Of a DNA stretch of 64,000 nucleotides, positions 8,281 to 16,197 are shown piece by piece. Source of the DNA: Phormidium tenue FACHB-886 (GTDB taxonomy: Bacteria; Cyanobacteriota; Cyanobacteriia; Elainellales; Elainellaceae). Location of the stretch: NCBI RefSeq assembly GCF_014764505.1, contig NZ_JACXWX010000002.1:310001-374000 (forward strand), read 5' to 3'. The position numbers and the translations under genes are program-made. Position 1 is the stretch's first letter. Every line of letters begins with the position of its first letter. The notes under the pieces are model-generated. The model did no database searches and had not been told where the DNA came from. It worked only from the letters and a program-made list of their open reading frames with translations.

Positions 8281-9468
8281 ATGCTCGACCTGATCAAGCT
8301 TGCCCGCCAGATGCAGGGTATTGGGCAACACCTTAACCAAGAAGCGCTTGCCGCTCGCCATCGCCTCGATTTGACCCAGCAGCTATTGGCTCAGGCACAG
8401 CAGCGCCAAGCCGAACTGATGGAGCAGCAGCAGGTCTGGCGCGATCGCCTTGGCTTTACGGTTGCCCAGCCTTTGGAGCCAATCAACACCCGTGTTGATC
8501 TGGCTGCTGCTCCGCCGATTCATACTGTTCTTGCCACCGACGGATCGCAGATTGCCCCCAGCCATCACGAGATCGCCTACTGCTACCTGATCAACACCGG
8601 ACGGGTGGTGCTTCATTATGGGCAAAATCGCCACCCGCTGCTGGATAGTCTCCCTGAAGTGTTCTATCGTCCTGAAGACTTGTTCATTTCGCGGCAGTGG
8701 GGCATCCGCACCGAGGAATGGATGGGCTATCGCCGCACCGTGTCTGAAGCAGCAGTTTTGGCAGAGCTGGCAGCCTCTCTCTCCGCCATCCCAATCACCA
8801 ACACGCCTCATTTAGCGATGGTCGATGGGTCTCTAATCCACTGGTTTTTGGAGCCGCTGCCTAATGAAGCCCGCGATCGAATTTTGCCGCTCATCCTGCA
8901 GGCTTGGGATAGGCTGCAATCGCTGAAAATTCCTTTGGTAGGCTATATTAGCGCCGCCCGCAGCAGCGAAACGCTCAACTTTTTGCGCCTGCAGAGCTGT
9001 CCCTTCCCTACGCCAGATTGCCAAACGCACTGTGCCGGTCAAACTGACAATGCACCTTGCCAGGTTTTCGCGCCGCTGCGAGATACAGCGCTGTGGGGAT
9101 TGCTGCTGGAACCCGGACAGCGGGGAGCGATTTGGCGCAGCTCTGCCAAAATCCTGGAGGGGTATGGCGATCACGCCGTGCATTTCTGCTACGTCCACAT
9201 GGGGTCGGAGATCGCCCGCGTTGAGTTTCCGGCGTGGGTGGCAGCCGAGGCAGAGTTGTTAAACATGACGCTGAGCCTCACCCTGACGCAGGTTCAAAAA
9301 GGCTATGGCTACCCAGTGGCGCTAGCAGAGGCACACAATCAGGCGGTGGTGCGGGGGGGCGACCGCGCCCGCTTCTTTGCCCTGCTGGAGCAGCAGATGA
9401 TCCGCGCTGGACTGAAGAACATCGGCACGTCTTACAAAGAAGCGCGGAAGCGGGGCAGCATTGCTTAA
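8281..9468 (+). CDS. NurA-like 5'-3' nuclease
   Basis: 395 residues. The N-terminal ~60 residues are helical and Gln-rich. The NurA domain follows, with its two acidic metal-site motifs visible: VLATDGSQI (Asp87 region) and LAMVDGSLIHW (~182). The C-terminal half includes HFCYVHMGSEIARVEFPAW and YPVALAEAHNQAVV, typical of the family. NurA nucleases resect DNA ends together with the HerA helicase in archaea; cyanobacteria carry related proteins. No HerA-like ATPase is in the window. The ATG at 8281 follows TCTCTCCTCC, with no strong ribosome-binding site, but there is no better start. Confidence 0.8.
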   Translation: MLDLIKLARQMQGIGQHLNQEALAARHRLDLTQQLLAQAQQRQAELMEQQQVWRDRLGFTVAQPLEPINTRVDLAAAPPIHTVLATDGSQIAPSHHEIAYCYLINTGRVVLHYGQNRHPLLDSLPEVFYRPEDLFISRQWGIRTEEWMGYRRTVSEAAVLAELAASLSAIPITNTPHLAMVDGSLIHWFLEPLPNEARDRILPLILQAWDRLQSLKIPLVGYISAARSSETLNFLRLQSCPFPTPDCQTHCAGQTDNAPCQVFAPLRDTALWGLLLEPGQRGAIWRSSAKILEGYGDHAVHFCYVHMGSEIARVEFPAWVAAEAELLNMTLSLTLTQVQKGYGYPVALAEAHNQAVVRGGDRARFFALLEQQMIRAGLKNIGTSYKEARKRGSIA

Positions 9469-9512
9469 AACCTGCAAGTCGCGCTTAAAGCCTGCAAGGC
9501 GCCAGCTGCGCG

Positions 9513-9980
9513 CTACTGGAAAAGGTTCAACTCTACTGAATACTTTGATTCCTGCTTGCGAACCGGGCTGAGCTTAATATAGATGAAGATCGGCTCATTA
9601 AAACTGTTCTGCAGCGGCGGATTGATGGGGGTAAAAGCATTTCTCTCCCTGCCCACCTTGGCTTGAAAATTGCTGACGATGTTGAAACGAGTTCCCTGGA
9701 CTTCGGCAATGGCTGACAGGTTGACGGGCGCCTTCCTGACCACAAAATTGCCTGATAGCCTGGAAATGCTGGCTCCTGGCTGCACAGTGACTTTAAAGAA
9801 ATCTGCCGTGTCGCCAGCGCCAACAGAATCACTGGCTCGTACCCGTTTTGAGCCATAGCCTGCTCCTAGAACAGTTAAATCTCTCGCTTGAGCGATCGTA
9901 TTGTCAGCAATGCCGCTGGCACGCCGCGTCGCTTTGTCTAGATTGAGTACAGCGCTTCCGGCAGAACGGTGATACATCAT
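9513..9980 (-). CDS. PPC-like domain protein
   Basis: A 155-aa product beginning MMYHRSAGSAVLNLDKATR. From about residue 45 it matches the beta-strand pattern of bacterial pre-peptidase C-terminal domains: DSVGAGDTADFFKVTV, then alternating hydrophobic strands to the end. There is no signal peptide. It resembles the protein at 2662-3414 in style (leaderless, single PPC-like fold, no enzyme attached). It converges on nurA with a 44-bp gap. Its function is unknown; secretion is conjecture. Confidence 0.6.
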   Translation of the reverse strand: MMYHRSAGSAVLNLDKATRRASGIADNTIAQARDLTVLGAGYGSKRVRASDSVGAGDTADFFKVTVQPGASISRLSGNFVVRKAPVNLSAIAEVQGTRFNIVSNFQAKVGRERNAFTPINPPLQNSFNEPIFIYIKLSPVRKQESKYSVELNLFQ

Positions 9981-10207
9981 GACTCCTGATCAGGTTAAGT
10001 AAATATTGAACGATTTACCAAGAACACAGGTATTATACAGACCTTGTAAGCTGCATTAGAGCGCTTAACAGAGCTTTAATACCAGCGGTCAGCATAAATT
10101 TAACCACGTGCCCTCAGCCAAAGATTTAAGATAGGAGGAAGGGGGAATCATCCCCGCTATACTGCTCTAAAACCGACTTCAATATTGAATAGCTAGGGTT
10201 TTCGTCC

Positions 10208-10861
10208 ATGACCTCTTACACCACTGCGCGATCAGACTTAAGTGAACTACGACGGCTAAAATCGCTGCTGCCGCCAGAACTAAAGAGCTGGGTGACTGTG
10301 GAGGCAGCGACTGCAGTAAATCCACCGCTGATTACCAGCGAAGAAATTGGCAAAGATCAGGTAGAGGTGCAGGTTGACCTTGCCAAGTGGGATCAGCTCG
10401 CGCTTGACCAGCGGAATTTGCTGTTTTGGCACGAAGTCGCGCGGATTCAAAACGACACTATTCCCAGAGATGGCTGGGAGATGGCGGCATTGGCGATCGG
10501 CTTAGGCGGTGCAGTGGGCGAACTCTGGGTGCAGGATGGCTTGCTGCTGTTCTTGGCGCTGGCGTTGTGTGGCGTTTCGGGCTGGCGGCTGTTTCAGCGC
10601 AACAACGGACAAAAAACCCTGAAAGAAGCGATCGAAGCAGATGAACGGGCGATCGGGCTGGCAACACGGTTTGGCTACACCCTGCCCAATGCCTACAAGA
10701 GCTTGGGCAGTGCGCTGAAGGTGCTGATCGAGCAAACGCCCAAGAAAAAGCAGCGCAAAAAGTATGAAACTCGTCTGGATGCGCTGAAGAAAAGTGCTGC
10801 CAAAGCCAAAGAACAGGCTAAGGCAACCCGGATGGAGCCGTCTTACGACGATGCCTATTGA
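10208..10861 (+). CDS. DUF3318 family protein
   Basis: A 217-aa protein of the cyanobacterial DUF3318 family. The N-terminal ~85 residues are soluble and include FWHEVARIQ. Two hydrophobic segments (~93-130, AALAIGLGGAVGEL and LLLFLALALCGVSGW) follow. The C-terminal third is strongly basic and helical, with KKKQRKKYETRLDALKKSAAKAK in parts. It is likely anchored in a membrane with both ends on the same side. The stop codon overlaps the menC start as TGATG, so the genes are translationally coupled. The family has no assigned function. Confidence 0.8.
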   Translation: MTSYTTARSDLSELRRLKSLLPPELKSWVTVEAATAVNPPLITSEEIGKDQVEVQVDLAKWDQLALDQRNLLFWHEVARIQNDTIPRDGWEMAALAIGLGGAVGELWVQDGLLLFLALALCGVSGWRLFQRNNGQKTLKEAIEADERAIGLATRFGYTLPNAYKSLGSALKVLIEQTPKKKQRKKYETRLDALKKSAAKAKEQAKATRMEPSYDDAY

Positions 10862-11835
10862 TGTCGCGTCTGCCTGCTAGTTTAGAGTTTCGCTCGTACC
10901 GTCGCCCGTTCAAAAGTCCTCTACGGACGGCGCACGGGCTTTGGTGTTTGCGCGAGGGTATTTTGCTGCGGCTAACGGATGCCGCAGGACGAGTGGGCTG
11001 GGGTGAGATTGCGCCGATTGTGGAATTCGGTACGGAGAGTATGGGGCAAGCGATTCAGTTTTGTCGATCGCTGCCCGCAGAAATCATGCCTGACCTCCTT
11101 TCACAGATTCCTGCTAGCCTACCTGCCTGCCAGTTTGGGCTGGAGTCAGCCTGGGAGACTTTAGCCCACTCCCCTCCACCTTCCCCCGCCTACTCCCACA
11201 GCTACCTGCTGCCCACTGGAGCCGCTGCCCTGCTGGTGTGGCAGTCGGCTTGGCAATCTGGGGTGCGTACCTTTAAGTGGAAAATTGGCGTTGCGCCACT
11301 GCATGAGGAACTCAGCCTGTTTGAGCAGCTTGTGACAACGCTGCCAGCCGCCGCTCAGTTAAGACTGGATGCCAACGGTGGGCTGAATTGGGAGCAAGCG
11401 ATTCAGTGGCTGAGGCAAGCCGATCGCCATCGCAAAGTTGAGTTTTTGGAGCAGCCACTGCCACCTGACCAGTTTGATGAACTGCTGAAGCTGAGCGATC
11501 GCTTTTCTACGCCGATTGCGCTGGATGAATCTGTCACAACGGTTGAGCAGCTAGAGGCGCATCATCAGCAGGGCTGGCGTGGCATTGTTGTGGTGAAGGC
11601 AGCGCTCGCGGGCTCTCCTAACCAATTGCGGCAGGTGATTCAGGCGAATCAGCTGGATGTTGTCTGGTCGACGGCGTTTGAAACGGCGATCGGGCGGCAG
11701 TATATTCAGTCTTATTTGATTCCATCTGTGCCCGATCGGGGTAGAGCGATTGGCTTTGGCGTTAAACACTGGTTTGAGAATTCTGCGTTGGATCAATCTG
11801 CGTTTGAGCAGGCGTGGAAGAGTTTGGCAGGGTGA
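10861..11835 (+). CDS. menC: o-Succinylbenzoate synthase
   Basis: An enolase-superfamily enzyme that dehydrates SHCHC to o-succinylbenzoate in phylloquinone (photosystem I quinone) synthesis. From the ATG at 10861 it is 324 aa. Visible catalytic elements: FKWKIG (the Lys-x-Lys pair ~139/141), LRLDANGG (first metal Asp), FLEQPL (second ligand Glu), IALDESV (third ligand Asp) and VVVKAALAGS (opposing Lys). Its ATG lies in the TGATG overlap with the DUF3318 gene, and its 3' end overlaps menE by 22 bp, so the three genes form one tight transcription unit. Confidence 0.93.
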   Translation: MSRLPASLEFRSYRRPFKSPLRTAHGLWCLREGILLRLTDAAGRVGWGEIAPIVEFGTESMGQAIQFCRSLPAEIMPDLLSQIPASLPACQFGLESAWETLAHSPPPSPAYSHSYLLPTGAAALLVWQSAWQSGVRTFKWKIGVAPLHEELSLFEQLVTTLPAAAQLRLDANGGLNWEQAIQWLRQADRHRKVEFLEQPLPPDQFDELLKLSDRFSTPIALDESVTTVEQLEAHHQQGWRGIVVVKAALAGSPNQLRQVIQANQLDVVWSTAFETAIGRQYIQSYLIPSVPDRGRAIGFGVKHWFENSALDQSAFEQAWKSLAG

Positions 11836-13226
11836 GGATTGGGTCGGGGGTGCAACATTGGTTGGAGCAGGGCGTCTGCGGCGTTGATCGACAGTTGCTC
11901 ATCGATGCGTGGACGAGGCGATCGCAGGAGCTGGCTGCTGTAGAATTGAAGCCGATCGTTTTGCTGGCAGAAGCCGATGCTGCAAAATTTTTGGCGGGGT
12001 TTTTGGCGGCAACTGCAGCGGACTGTCCGCTAGTGCTGGGCAATCCGGGATGGGCGATCGAAGAATGGCGGCAGGTGTTTGAACTTGTGCGGCCGGGGCT
12101 GGTGTGGGCGGAGGGATTGGCGGTATCGGATCTAGTATCTCACCTATCCGCTGGAAATGGGGCTGAAGACAATTGGTTTAACTCATCTGGAAGGGTGCCG
12201 ATCTTGATTCCGACGGGCGGCTCTTCTGGAAAGATTCGCTTTGCTGTGCATACCTGGGAGACATTAGCAGCTTCTGTTGATGGATTTCAGCAGTATTTTG
12301 AGTGTGAGCAAATTCATTCTTGCTGTGTTCTGCCGCTGTATCATGTGAGCGGCTTGATGCAGGTGATGCGATCCGTTCTGACACGGGGTACGCTAGCAGT
12401 CTTTTCGTCTAAAGCTTTTGAATCTAGCGCTGCTGCATTTGATCCGTCTAGCTTTTTTCTCTCGCTTGTACCCACACAGCTACAGCGGCTGTTGCAAAAC
12501 TCAGATACTGCGCAATGGCTGAGTCGTTTTCAAACGGTGATGCTGGGCGGTGCGCCTGCTTGGGAGGAGCTATTGCAACAAGCCAAACAGCACCAGATCC
12601 GGCTTGCGCCTACCTATGGCATGACCGAAACTGCCTCGCAGGTGGTGACGCTGAAGCCAGCCGATTTTTTGAGTGGCAAAGCAGGCTGTGGGCGGGTGTT
12701 GCCTCATGCAGCTATCAGGATTCTGGACGAGACGGGATCGGAATTGCCGACTGGTGCAACGGGGACGATCGCCATTCAGGCGGCTTCGCTGATGCTGGGC
12801 TATTGCCCTGGGCAGACGGATTCGTCGGTGCGATCGCAGTTCCTCACCGATGATTTGGGCTATTTTGACGCGCAGGGCTATTTGCATCTGGTGGGACGCA
12901 ACAGCCAAAAGATTATTACGGGCGGTGAGAATGTGTTTCCGGTGGAGGTGGAAGCCGCGATTCGATCGACTGGTTTGGTGAAAGATGTATGTGTGGTGGG
13001 GGTGGGCGATCGGCACTGGGGCGAGGTGGTGACGGCGGTGTGTGTGGCGATCGAGCCGCAGGTTTCGACGGCGAAACTGGAGGCGGCATTGGAAAACCGT
13101 TTGGCGAAATACAAGCGTCCGAAGCGTTGGGTGCTGGTGCCGGAGTTGCCCCGCAATGCTCAGGGGAAAATTAGCTATCCGACGATTGCGCGTCTGTGTT
13201 CAGATCAGTGTACGGATCGAACATGA
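11814..13226 (+). CDS. menE: o-Succinylbenzoate-CoA ligase
   Basis: A 470-aa ANL-family adenylate-forming ligase that activates o-succinylbenzoate with CoA, the step after MenC. Motifs seen: the P-loop-like PTGGSSGKIRFAVHTW (~133-148), APTYGMTETAS (~263-273), TDDLGYFD, GRNSQKIITGGENVFPVEVE hinge (~363-382), and C-terminal RNAQGKIS with the catalytic Lys. The GTG start at 11814 overlaps menC by 22 bp, implying coupled translation. The last 56 bp overlap the 3' end of the convergent small gene at 13171-13377. Confidence 0.93.
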   Translation: MEEFGRVRIGSGVQHWLEQGVCGVDRQLLIDAWTRRSQELAAVELKPIVLLAEADAAKFLAGFLAATAADCPLVLGNPGWAIEEWRQVFELVRPGLVWAEGLAVSDLVSHLSAGNGAEDNWFNSSGRVPILIPTGGSSGKIRFAVHTWETLAASVDGFQQYFECEQIHSCCVLPLYHVSGLMQVMRSVLTRGTLAVFSSKAFESSAAAFDPSSFFLSLVPTQLQRLLQNSDTAQWLSRFQTVMLGGAPAWEELLQQAKQHQIRLAPTYGMTETASQVVTLKPADFLSGKAGCGRVLPHAAIRILDETGSELPTGATGTIAIQAASLMLGYCPGQTDSSVRSQFLTDDLGYFDAQGYLHLVGRNSQKIITGGENVFPVEVEAAIRSTGLVKDVCVVGVGDRHWGEVVTAVCVAIEPQVSTAKLEAALENRLAKYKRPKRWVLVPELPRNAQGKISYPTIARLCSDQCTDRT

Positions 13227-13377
13227 GTTCAAAGCGATCGGCGGGCTGGAGGCGGCGCAGAGTTTGCAGATAGCCTTCTGCATCGGAGAATTTGTGAAAT
13301 CTTGCCATATCAATGTGCTGCAAATTGGGCGATAGGCGCACGACTACCCATCGCTTGAGGCGATCTTCATAGGTCAT
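13171..13377 (-). CDS. Small conserved cyanobacterial hypothetical protein
   Basis: 68 residues from ATG 13377 (MTYEDRLKRWVVVRL); GGAG lies ~11 nt upstream. A longer frame to 13446 is possible but poor in composition. The pattern (MxYExRL...WVVxRLxPN...VARFxxxxDAEGYLQxLRRL...FDP) is one I recognise from short cyanobacterial proteins of unknown function. It converges on and overlaps the menE 3' end, and it lies back-to-back with the XRE-type regulator, with the two operator-like palindromes between them. Confidence 0.65.
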   Translation of the reverse strand: MTYEDRLKRWVVVRLSPNLQHIDMARFHKFSDAEGYLQTLRRLQPADRFELMFDPYTDLNTDAQSSDS

Positions 13378-13464
13378 AATGATTGAGTCTCCAAGACAAA
13401 CTAAAGCCAGCTCTGAAGCGCTACGGGCTGTAACGCTGGCTATCAAATCACATAATGATCAACC

Positions 13465-13480
13465 GTTCCTCATGGGGAAC
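13465..13480. promoter_or_regulatory. Operator-like palindrome, site 1
   Basis: GTTCCTCATGGGGAAC has 5-bp inverted arms (GTTCC/GGAAC) around TCATGG. It lies 74 bp before the XRE gene ATG and is 13/16 identical to site 2 located 36 bp downstream. Paired palindromes in front of a small helix-turn-helix gene suggest autoregulation. Confidence 0.5.
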
Positions 13481-13500
13481 GCTTTCATTTTAGCAGACTA

Positions 13501-13516
13501 GTTTCTCATACGGAAC
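13501..13516. promoter_or_regulatory. Operator-like palindrome, site 2
   Basis: GTTTCTCATACGGAAC is the second copy of the site 1 palindrome, with the centre TCAT kept and the arms GTT(T/C)C and GGAAC. It lies 37 bp before the XRE gene start, where it could overlap the promoter. Confidence 0.5.
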
Positions 13517-13553
13517 TAGCGTTTCGGTGCAATTCTGGATCGTGGCGTTAAGC

Positions 13554-13781
13554 ATGGGAAAAGCAGGTAAAGCCCTGAAACAAGTTCTTGAAACGTACAG
13601 CATCACGCAGTACAAACTTGCGGTAACCATGCAAATTTCCCGCTCTAATGTTCACCGCTGGATTTATGAAGTCGTTGATCCAACGGGAGACTCAATTCTT
13701 GGCATCCGAGATGCGCTGGAGGAAATTAACTTAGAGGCATCAGAAGAGTTTATTCGGCTGTATTTGGCACGATCGGAGTGA
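13554..13781 (+). CDS. Small XRE-type helix-turn-helix regulator
   Basis: 75 residues from ATG 13554 (MGKAGKALKQVLETYSITQ). A GTG at 13527 would extend it, but family members start at M-G/S-K-A-G-K-A-L. The HTH lies around residues 15-45: TQYKLAVTMQISRSNVHRW, with the recognition helix in ISRSNVHRWIYE. The C-terminal helices resemble a dimerisation tail (EEFIRLYLARSE). It sits 80 bp upstream of the CHAT-FGE gene on the same strand and behind two matched palindromes. It probably controls itself and perhaps the effector downstream. Confidence 0.8.
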   Translation: MGKAGKALKQVLETYSITQYKLAVTMQISRSNVHRWIYEVVDPTGDSILGIRDALEEINLEASEEFIRLYLARSE

Positions 13782-13861
13782 AAGTAAACTAAAGAAAACG
13801 CGCGTTGCTCAATCACCTTCTTTCAGATGCAACAGACCTATGTAGGACTGATCGCCCACCG

Positions 13862-15817
13862 ATGAAAACTATCCTAATTCTGGAATCGAATCCCAGACGC
13901 GATCTCTCCCTTAATCAAGAAATTCGGGAGTTAGAGGGCGTGATCGAGCGCTCTAGAGATCGAGAGCAGTTTGCCATTAAGATTGGGGCTGCCGTTCGTC
14001 CGAAAGATTTGCAGGAGCTGATGTTGAAGCACGAGCCACAGATTGTTCATTTCTGCGGGCATGGAACGGGGCAGCAAGGCTTAGTGTTTCAGGATAATGC
14101 AGGACGAGAGCGGGTTGTACCTACAGAAGCGCTATCTGTCCTGTTTAGCCTCTGTGCATCGGTGGAGTGCGTGCTGCTGAATGCTTGCTACTCGGAAGTG
14201 CAGGCAGATGCGATCGTCCAGCACATTGATTATGTGATTGGCATGAGTCAGGAAATTCGGGATGATGCTGCGCGGCATTTTGCTCAAGGGTTCTATCGTG
14301 CCTTGGGCTATGGCAAGCCGATCGAGGTGTCATACAAGTGGGGCTGCAATGCGATTCAGCTCATGCTGTCAAGCGGTACGGCAACGCGATCGGGTACCGC
14401 AGCAGAGGAACGCAAGCTAATTGTTGCCGAAACAGAAGCAGTGCAGCGAGTGATCATTCCTGAGGATCGCAAACCAATCTTAAGAATACGGCTGAATCAA
14501 GCAATTGCAGAGCAGTCGATCGTTGTGCAACGCGAGACAGAAGCAAAGCCGACAGTGCAAGAGCTTCAGGATTTGAGTCGGGCATTAGAGCAGGAGGATG
14601 CATTAACTCAGTATCGCAATTATATTCGAGGTTTTTTGGACGATCGAAAGCTGTCTGCGTTTGAGAAAATTCGGCTAGACCGACTCAGAAGAGATCTGCG
14701 ATTAACGGAAGCCGAGGCGAATCAGATCTTGGCAGAAGAACAGGCGCTGATCCAGCAGCAGATCGAGCGAGCGCAAGACCAATACGAGGAGATGCTAATC
14801 CGGCTGATTGATGAAGGTCAGTATCCTTTTGATGCAGCAACGAAAGAGGAACTAGAGGGTTTCCGTCAGGAGTTGGAATTAACCGATGAGCAGGTAGAGG
14901 CGATCTCACAGCGAATTTTTGCGGCAGCGGAAGAAGAGTATCAAGAGCAGCGTAAGCCCAAGCTGAAGACATTTGAGTTTCAGACCTCGCTTATCAACGT
15001 GTCTTCAAGTTCCACAGGCAGCAAGATCAATATCAGCTATCGTCAGAAACGAGCAGAATATTTTGTAGAGAATCTAGGTAATGGCGTCACTTTAGAGCTG
15101 GTGACAATTCCCGGTGGCACATTCACAATGGGTTCATCTGTCGCTGAATTAAAGCGAGCGGAGTCCGAAGGTCCACAATATAAGGTGACAATTAAACCCT
15201 TTTACATGGGCAAATCTGCCGTTACCCAAGCTCAATGGCGATCGGTCGCTTCACTCCCGAAAATAAATCACGATCTAGACTCTGATCCTTCTTATTTCAA
15301 AGGCGAAAATCGACCTGTGGAGCATATTTCCTGGCATGAAGCCGTTGAGTTCTGCGCTCGTCTCTCCCACAAAACCGACAAACAGTATCGACTGCCAAGC
15401 GAAGCCGAGTGGGAATATGCCTGCCGGGCTGGAACAATAACGCCGTTTCATTTTGGTGGAACGATTTCAACTGTCCTAGCAAACTACAACGGGAAGTACA
15501 CCTATGGTTCTGACATGAAAGGAAATTATCAAGAACAGACCACGGAGGTCGGTAATTTTCTACCCAACCCGTTTGGTCTCTACGATATGCACGGTAACGT
15601 CTGGGAATGGTGCGCGGATCACTGGCATGAGAATTATCAGGGTGCGCCGATCGATGGTAATGCTTGGATCACGGATGGGGATAGCGATAAAAGACTAATA
15701 CGCGGAGGTTCGTGGTTCAACCCTCCTAGGAACTGTCGGTCTGCTTATCGCAAGTCCTATGATCCCAGCAGTCAGAACTACAATATTGGTTTTCGGGTGG
15801 TTTGTGATTTGGTGTGA
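13862..15817 (+). CDS. CHAT protease-FGE (formylglycine-generating-enzyme-like) fusion
   Basis: 651 residues from ATG 13862 (MKTILILESNP); a TTG at 13805 would add 19. Residues ~1-165 are a CHAT caspase-like domain with the catalytic dyad visible as FCGHG (His67) and LLNACYS (Cys109). Residues ~230-365 are a helical region with two similar repeats (FLDDRKLSAFEKIRLDRLRR and the LIDEGQYPFDAATKEELEGF region). Residues ~400-651 are an FGE-sulfatase/C-type-lectin-like domain (IPGGTFTMGS, YRLPSEAEWEYACRAG, YDMHGNVWEWC, RGGSWF, NIGFRVVC). Such fusions occur in cyanobacterial conflict or programmed-death modules. The FGE domain more likely binds ligand than modifies sulfatases, since no sulfatase is nearby. 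The last 40 residues resemble a DGR variable region. Confidence 0.85.
   Translation: MKTILILESNPRRDLSLNQEIRELEGVIERSRDREQFAIKIGAAVRPKDLQELMLKHEPQIVHFCGHGTGQQGLVFQDNAGRERVVPTEALSVLFSLCASVECVLLNACYSEVQADAIVQHIDYVIGMSQEIRDDAARHFAQGFYRALGYGKPIEVSYKWGCNAIQLMLSSGTATRSGTAAEERKLIVAETEAVQRVIIPEDRKPILRIRLNQAIAEQSIVVQRETEAKPTVQELQDLSRALEQEDALTQYRNYIRGFLDDRKLSAFEKIRLDRLRRDLRLTEAEANQILAEEQALIQQQIERAQDQYEEMLIRLIDEGQYPFDAATKEELEGFRQELELTDEQVEAISQRIFAAAEEEYQEQRKPKLKTFEFQTSLINVSSSSTGSKINISYRQKRAEYFVENLGNGVTLELVTIPGGTFTMGSSVAELKRAESEGPQYKVTIKPFYMGKSAVTQAQWRSVASLPKINHDLDSDPSYFKGENRPVEHISWHEAVEFCARLSHKTDKQYRLPSEAEWEYACRAGTITPFHFGGTISTVLANYNGKYTYGSDMKGNYQEQTTEVGNFLPNPFGLYDMHGNVWEWCADHWHENYQGAPIDGNAWITDGDSDKRLIRGGSWFNPPRNCRSAYRKSYDPSSQNYNIGFRVVCDLV
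15701..15812 (+). other. Candidate DGR variable region at 3' end of CHAT-FGE
   Basis: The segment encodes RGGSWFNPPRNCRSAYR and onward to NIGFRVVC. The positions that vary in this lectin-fold tail are mostly NNY codons here (TTC, AAC, CCT, TAT, TCC, TAT, GAT, AGC, AGT, AAC, TAC, AAT), as expected if a template with AAY codons had undergone adenine-specific mutagenesis. One AAG does not fit an AAY origin. The 3' part GGTTTTCGGGTGGTTTGTG is GC-rich and could act as the homing site. No template repeat or reverse transcriptase is in the window, so any retroelement would act from elsewhere. Confidence 0.4.
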
Positions 15818-15973
15818 GTACTGCCCATCCGTCAGAACGGGTCGAAGGGAGTTCGCTCGGGCGTACATGAGGGAGTCCAGTCTGCTCCGGCGAGGAAGGC
15901 AACGACCTCCAAAAATCAAACAGAGCCGGATAGCTTGGTAGCGGTTAGCGAACAGTTGTCCGGCTCATCCACT

Positions 15974-16146
15974 TCAACTCTCCGGCTCCACCCCCATCGA
16001 GCGCAACTGCTCTGCCAATCGCTCTGCCCGCCGCTGAGCCTCTGCTGCTCGCCGCAGTGCAGGGCACTGTCCATCTCCGGCTCATTGCTTTCGAGCTGAG
16101 TGGCATCTGGCATCAGATCTGCCAACTGCTGTTCAGTGAGAGACAT
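15974..16146 (-). pseudogene. Internally deleted Uma2-family endonuclease relic
   Basis: From ATG 16146 the first ~29 residues (MSLTEQQLADLMPDATQLES and on to EPEMDSALH) match the N-terminus of cyanobacterial Uma2 proteins. After a frame change near 16060 the sequence continues as ALRRAAEAQRRAERLAEQL and RSMGVEPES to a TGA at 15974-15976, the usual Uma2 C-terminal tail. The whole PD-(D/E)XK core (~150 residues) is missing between these ends. It lies 50 bp upstream of the hydantoinase start side and 156 bp after the CHAT-FGE gene. Confidence 0.75.
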
Positions 16147-16197
16147 AGCGTCACCTTGGCGATCGAGATATCCTTCAGAATAGCGAATTGCCTGCTG

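Noticed and set aside
15818-15973. DGR template repeat or reverse transcriptase next to the FGE tail
   Set aside because: No second copy of the tail with adenine-rich codons and no reverse transcriptase motif is seen here; only a weak GTAC...GTAC inverted repeat.
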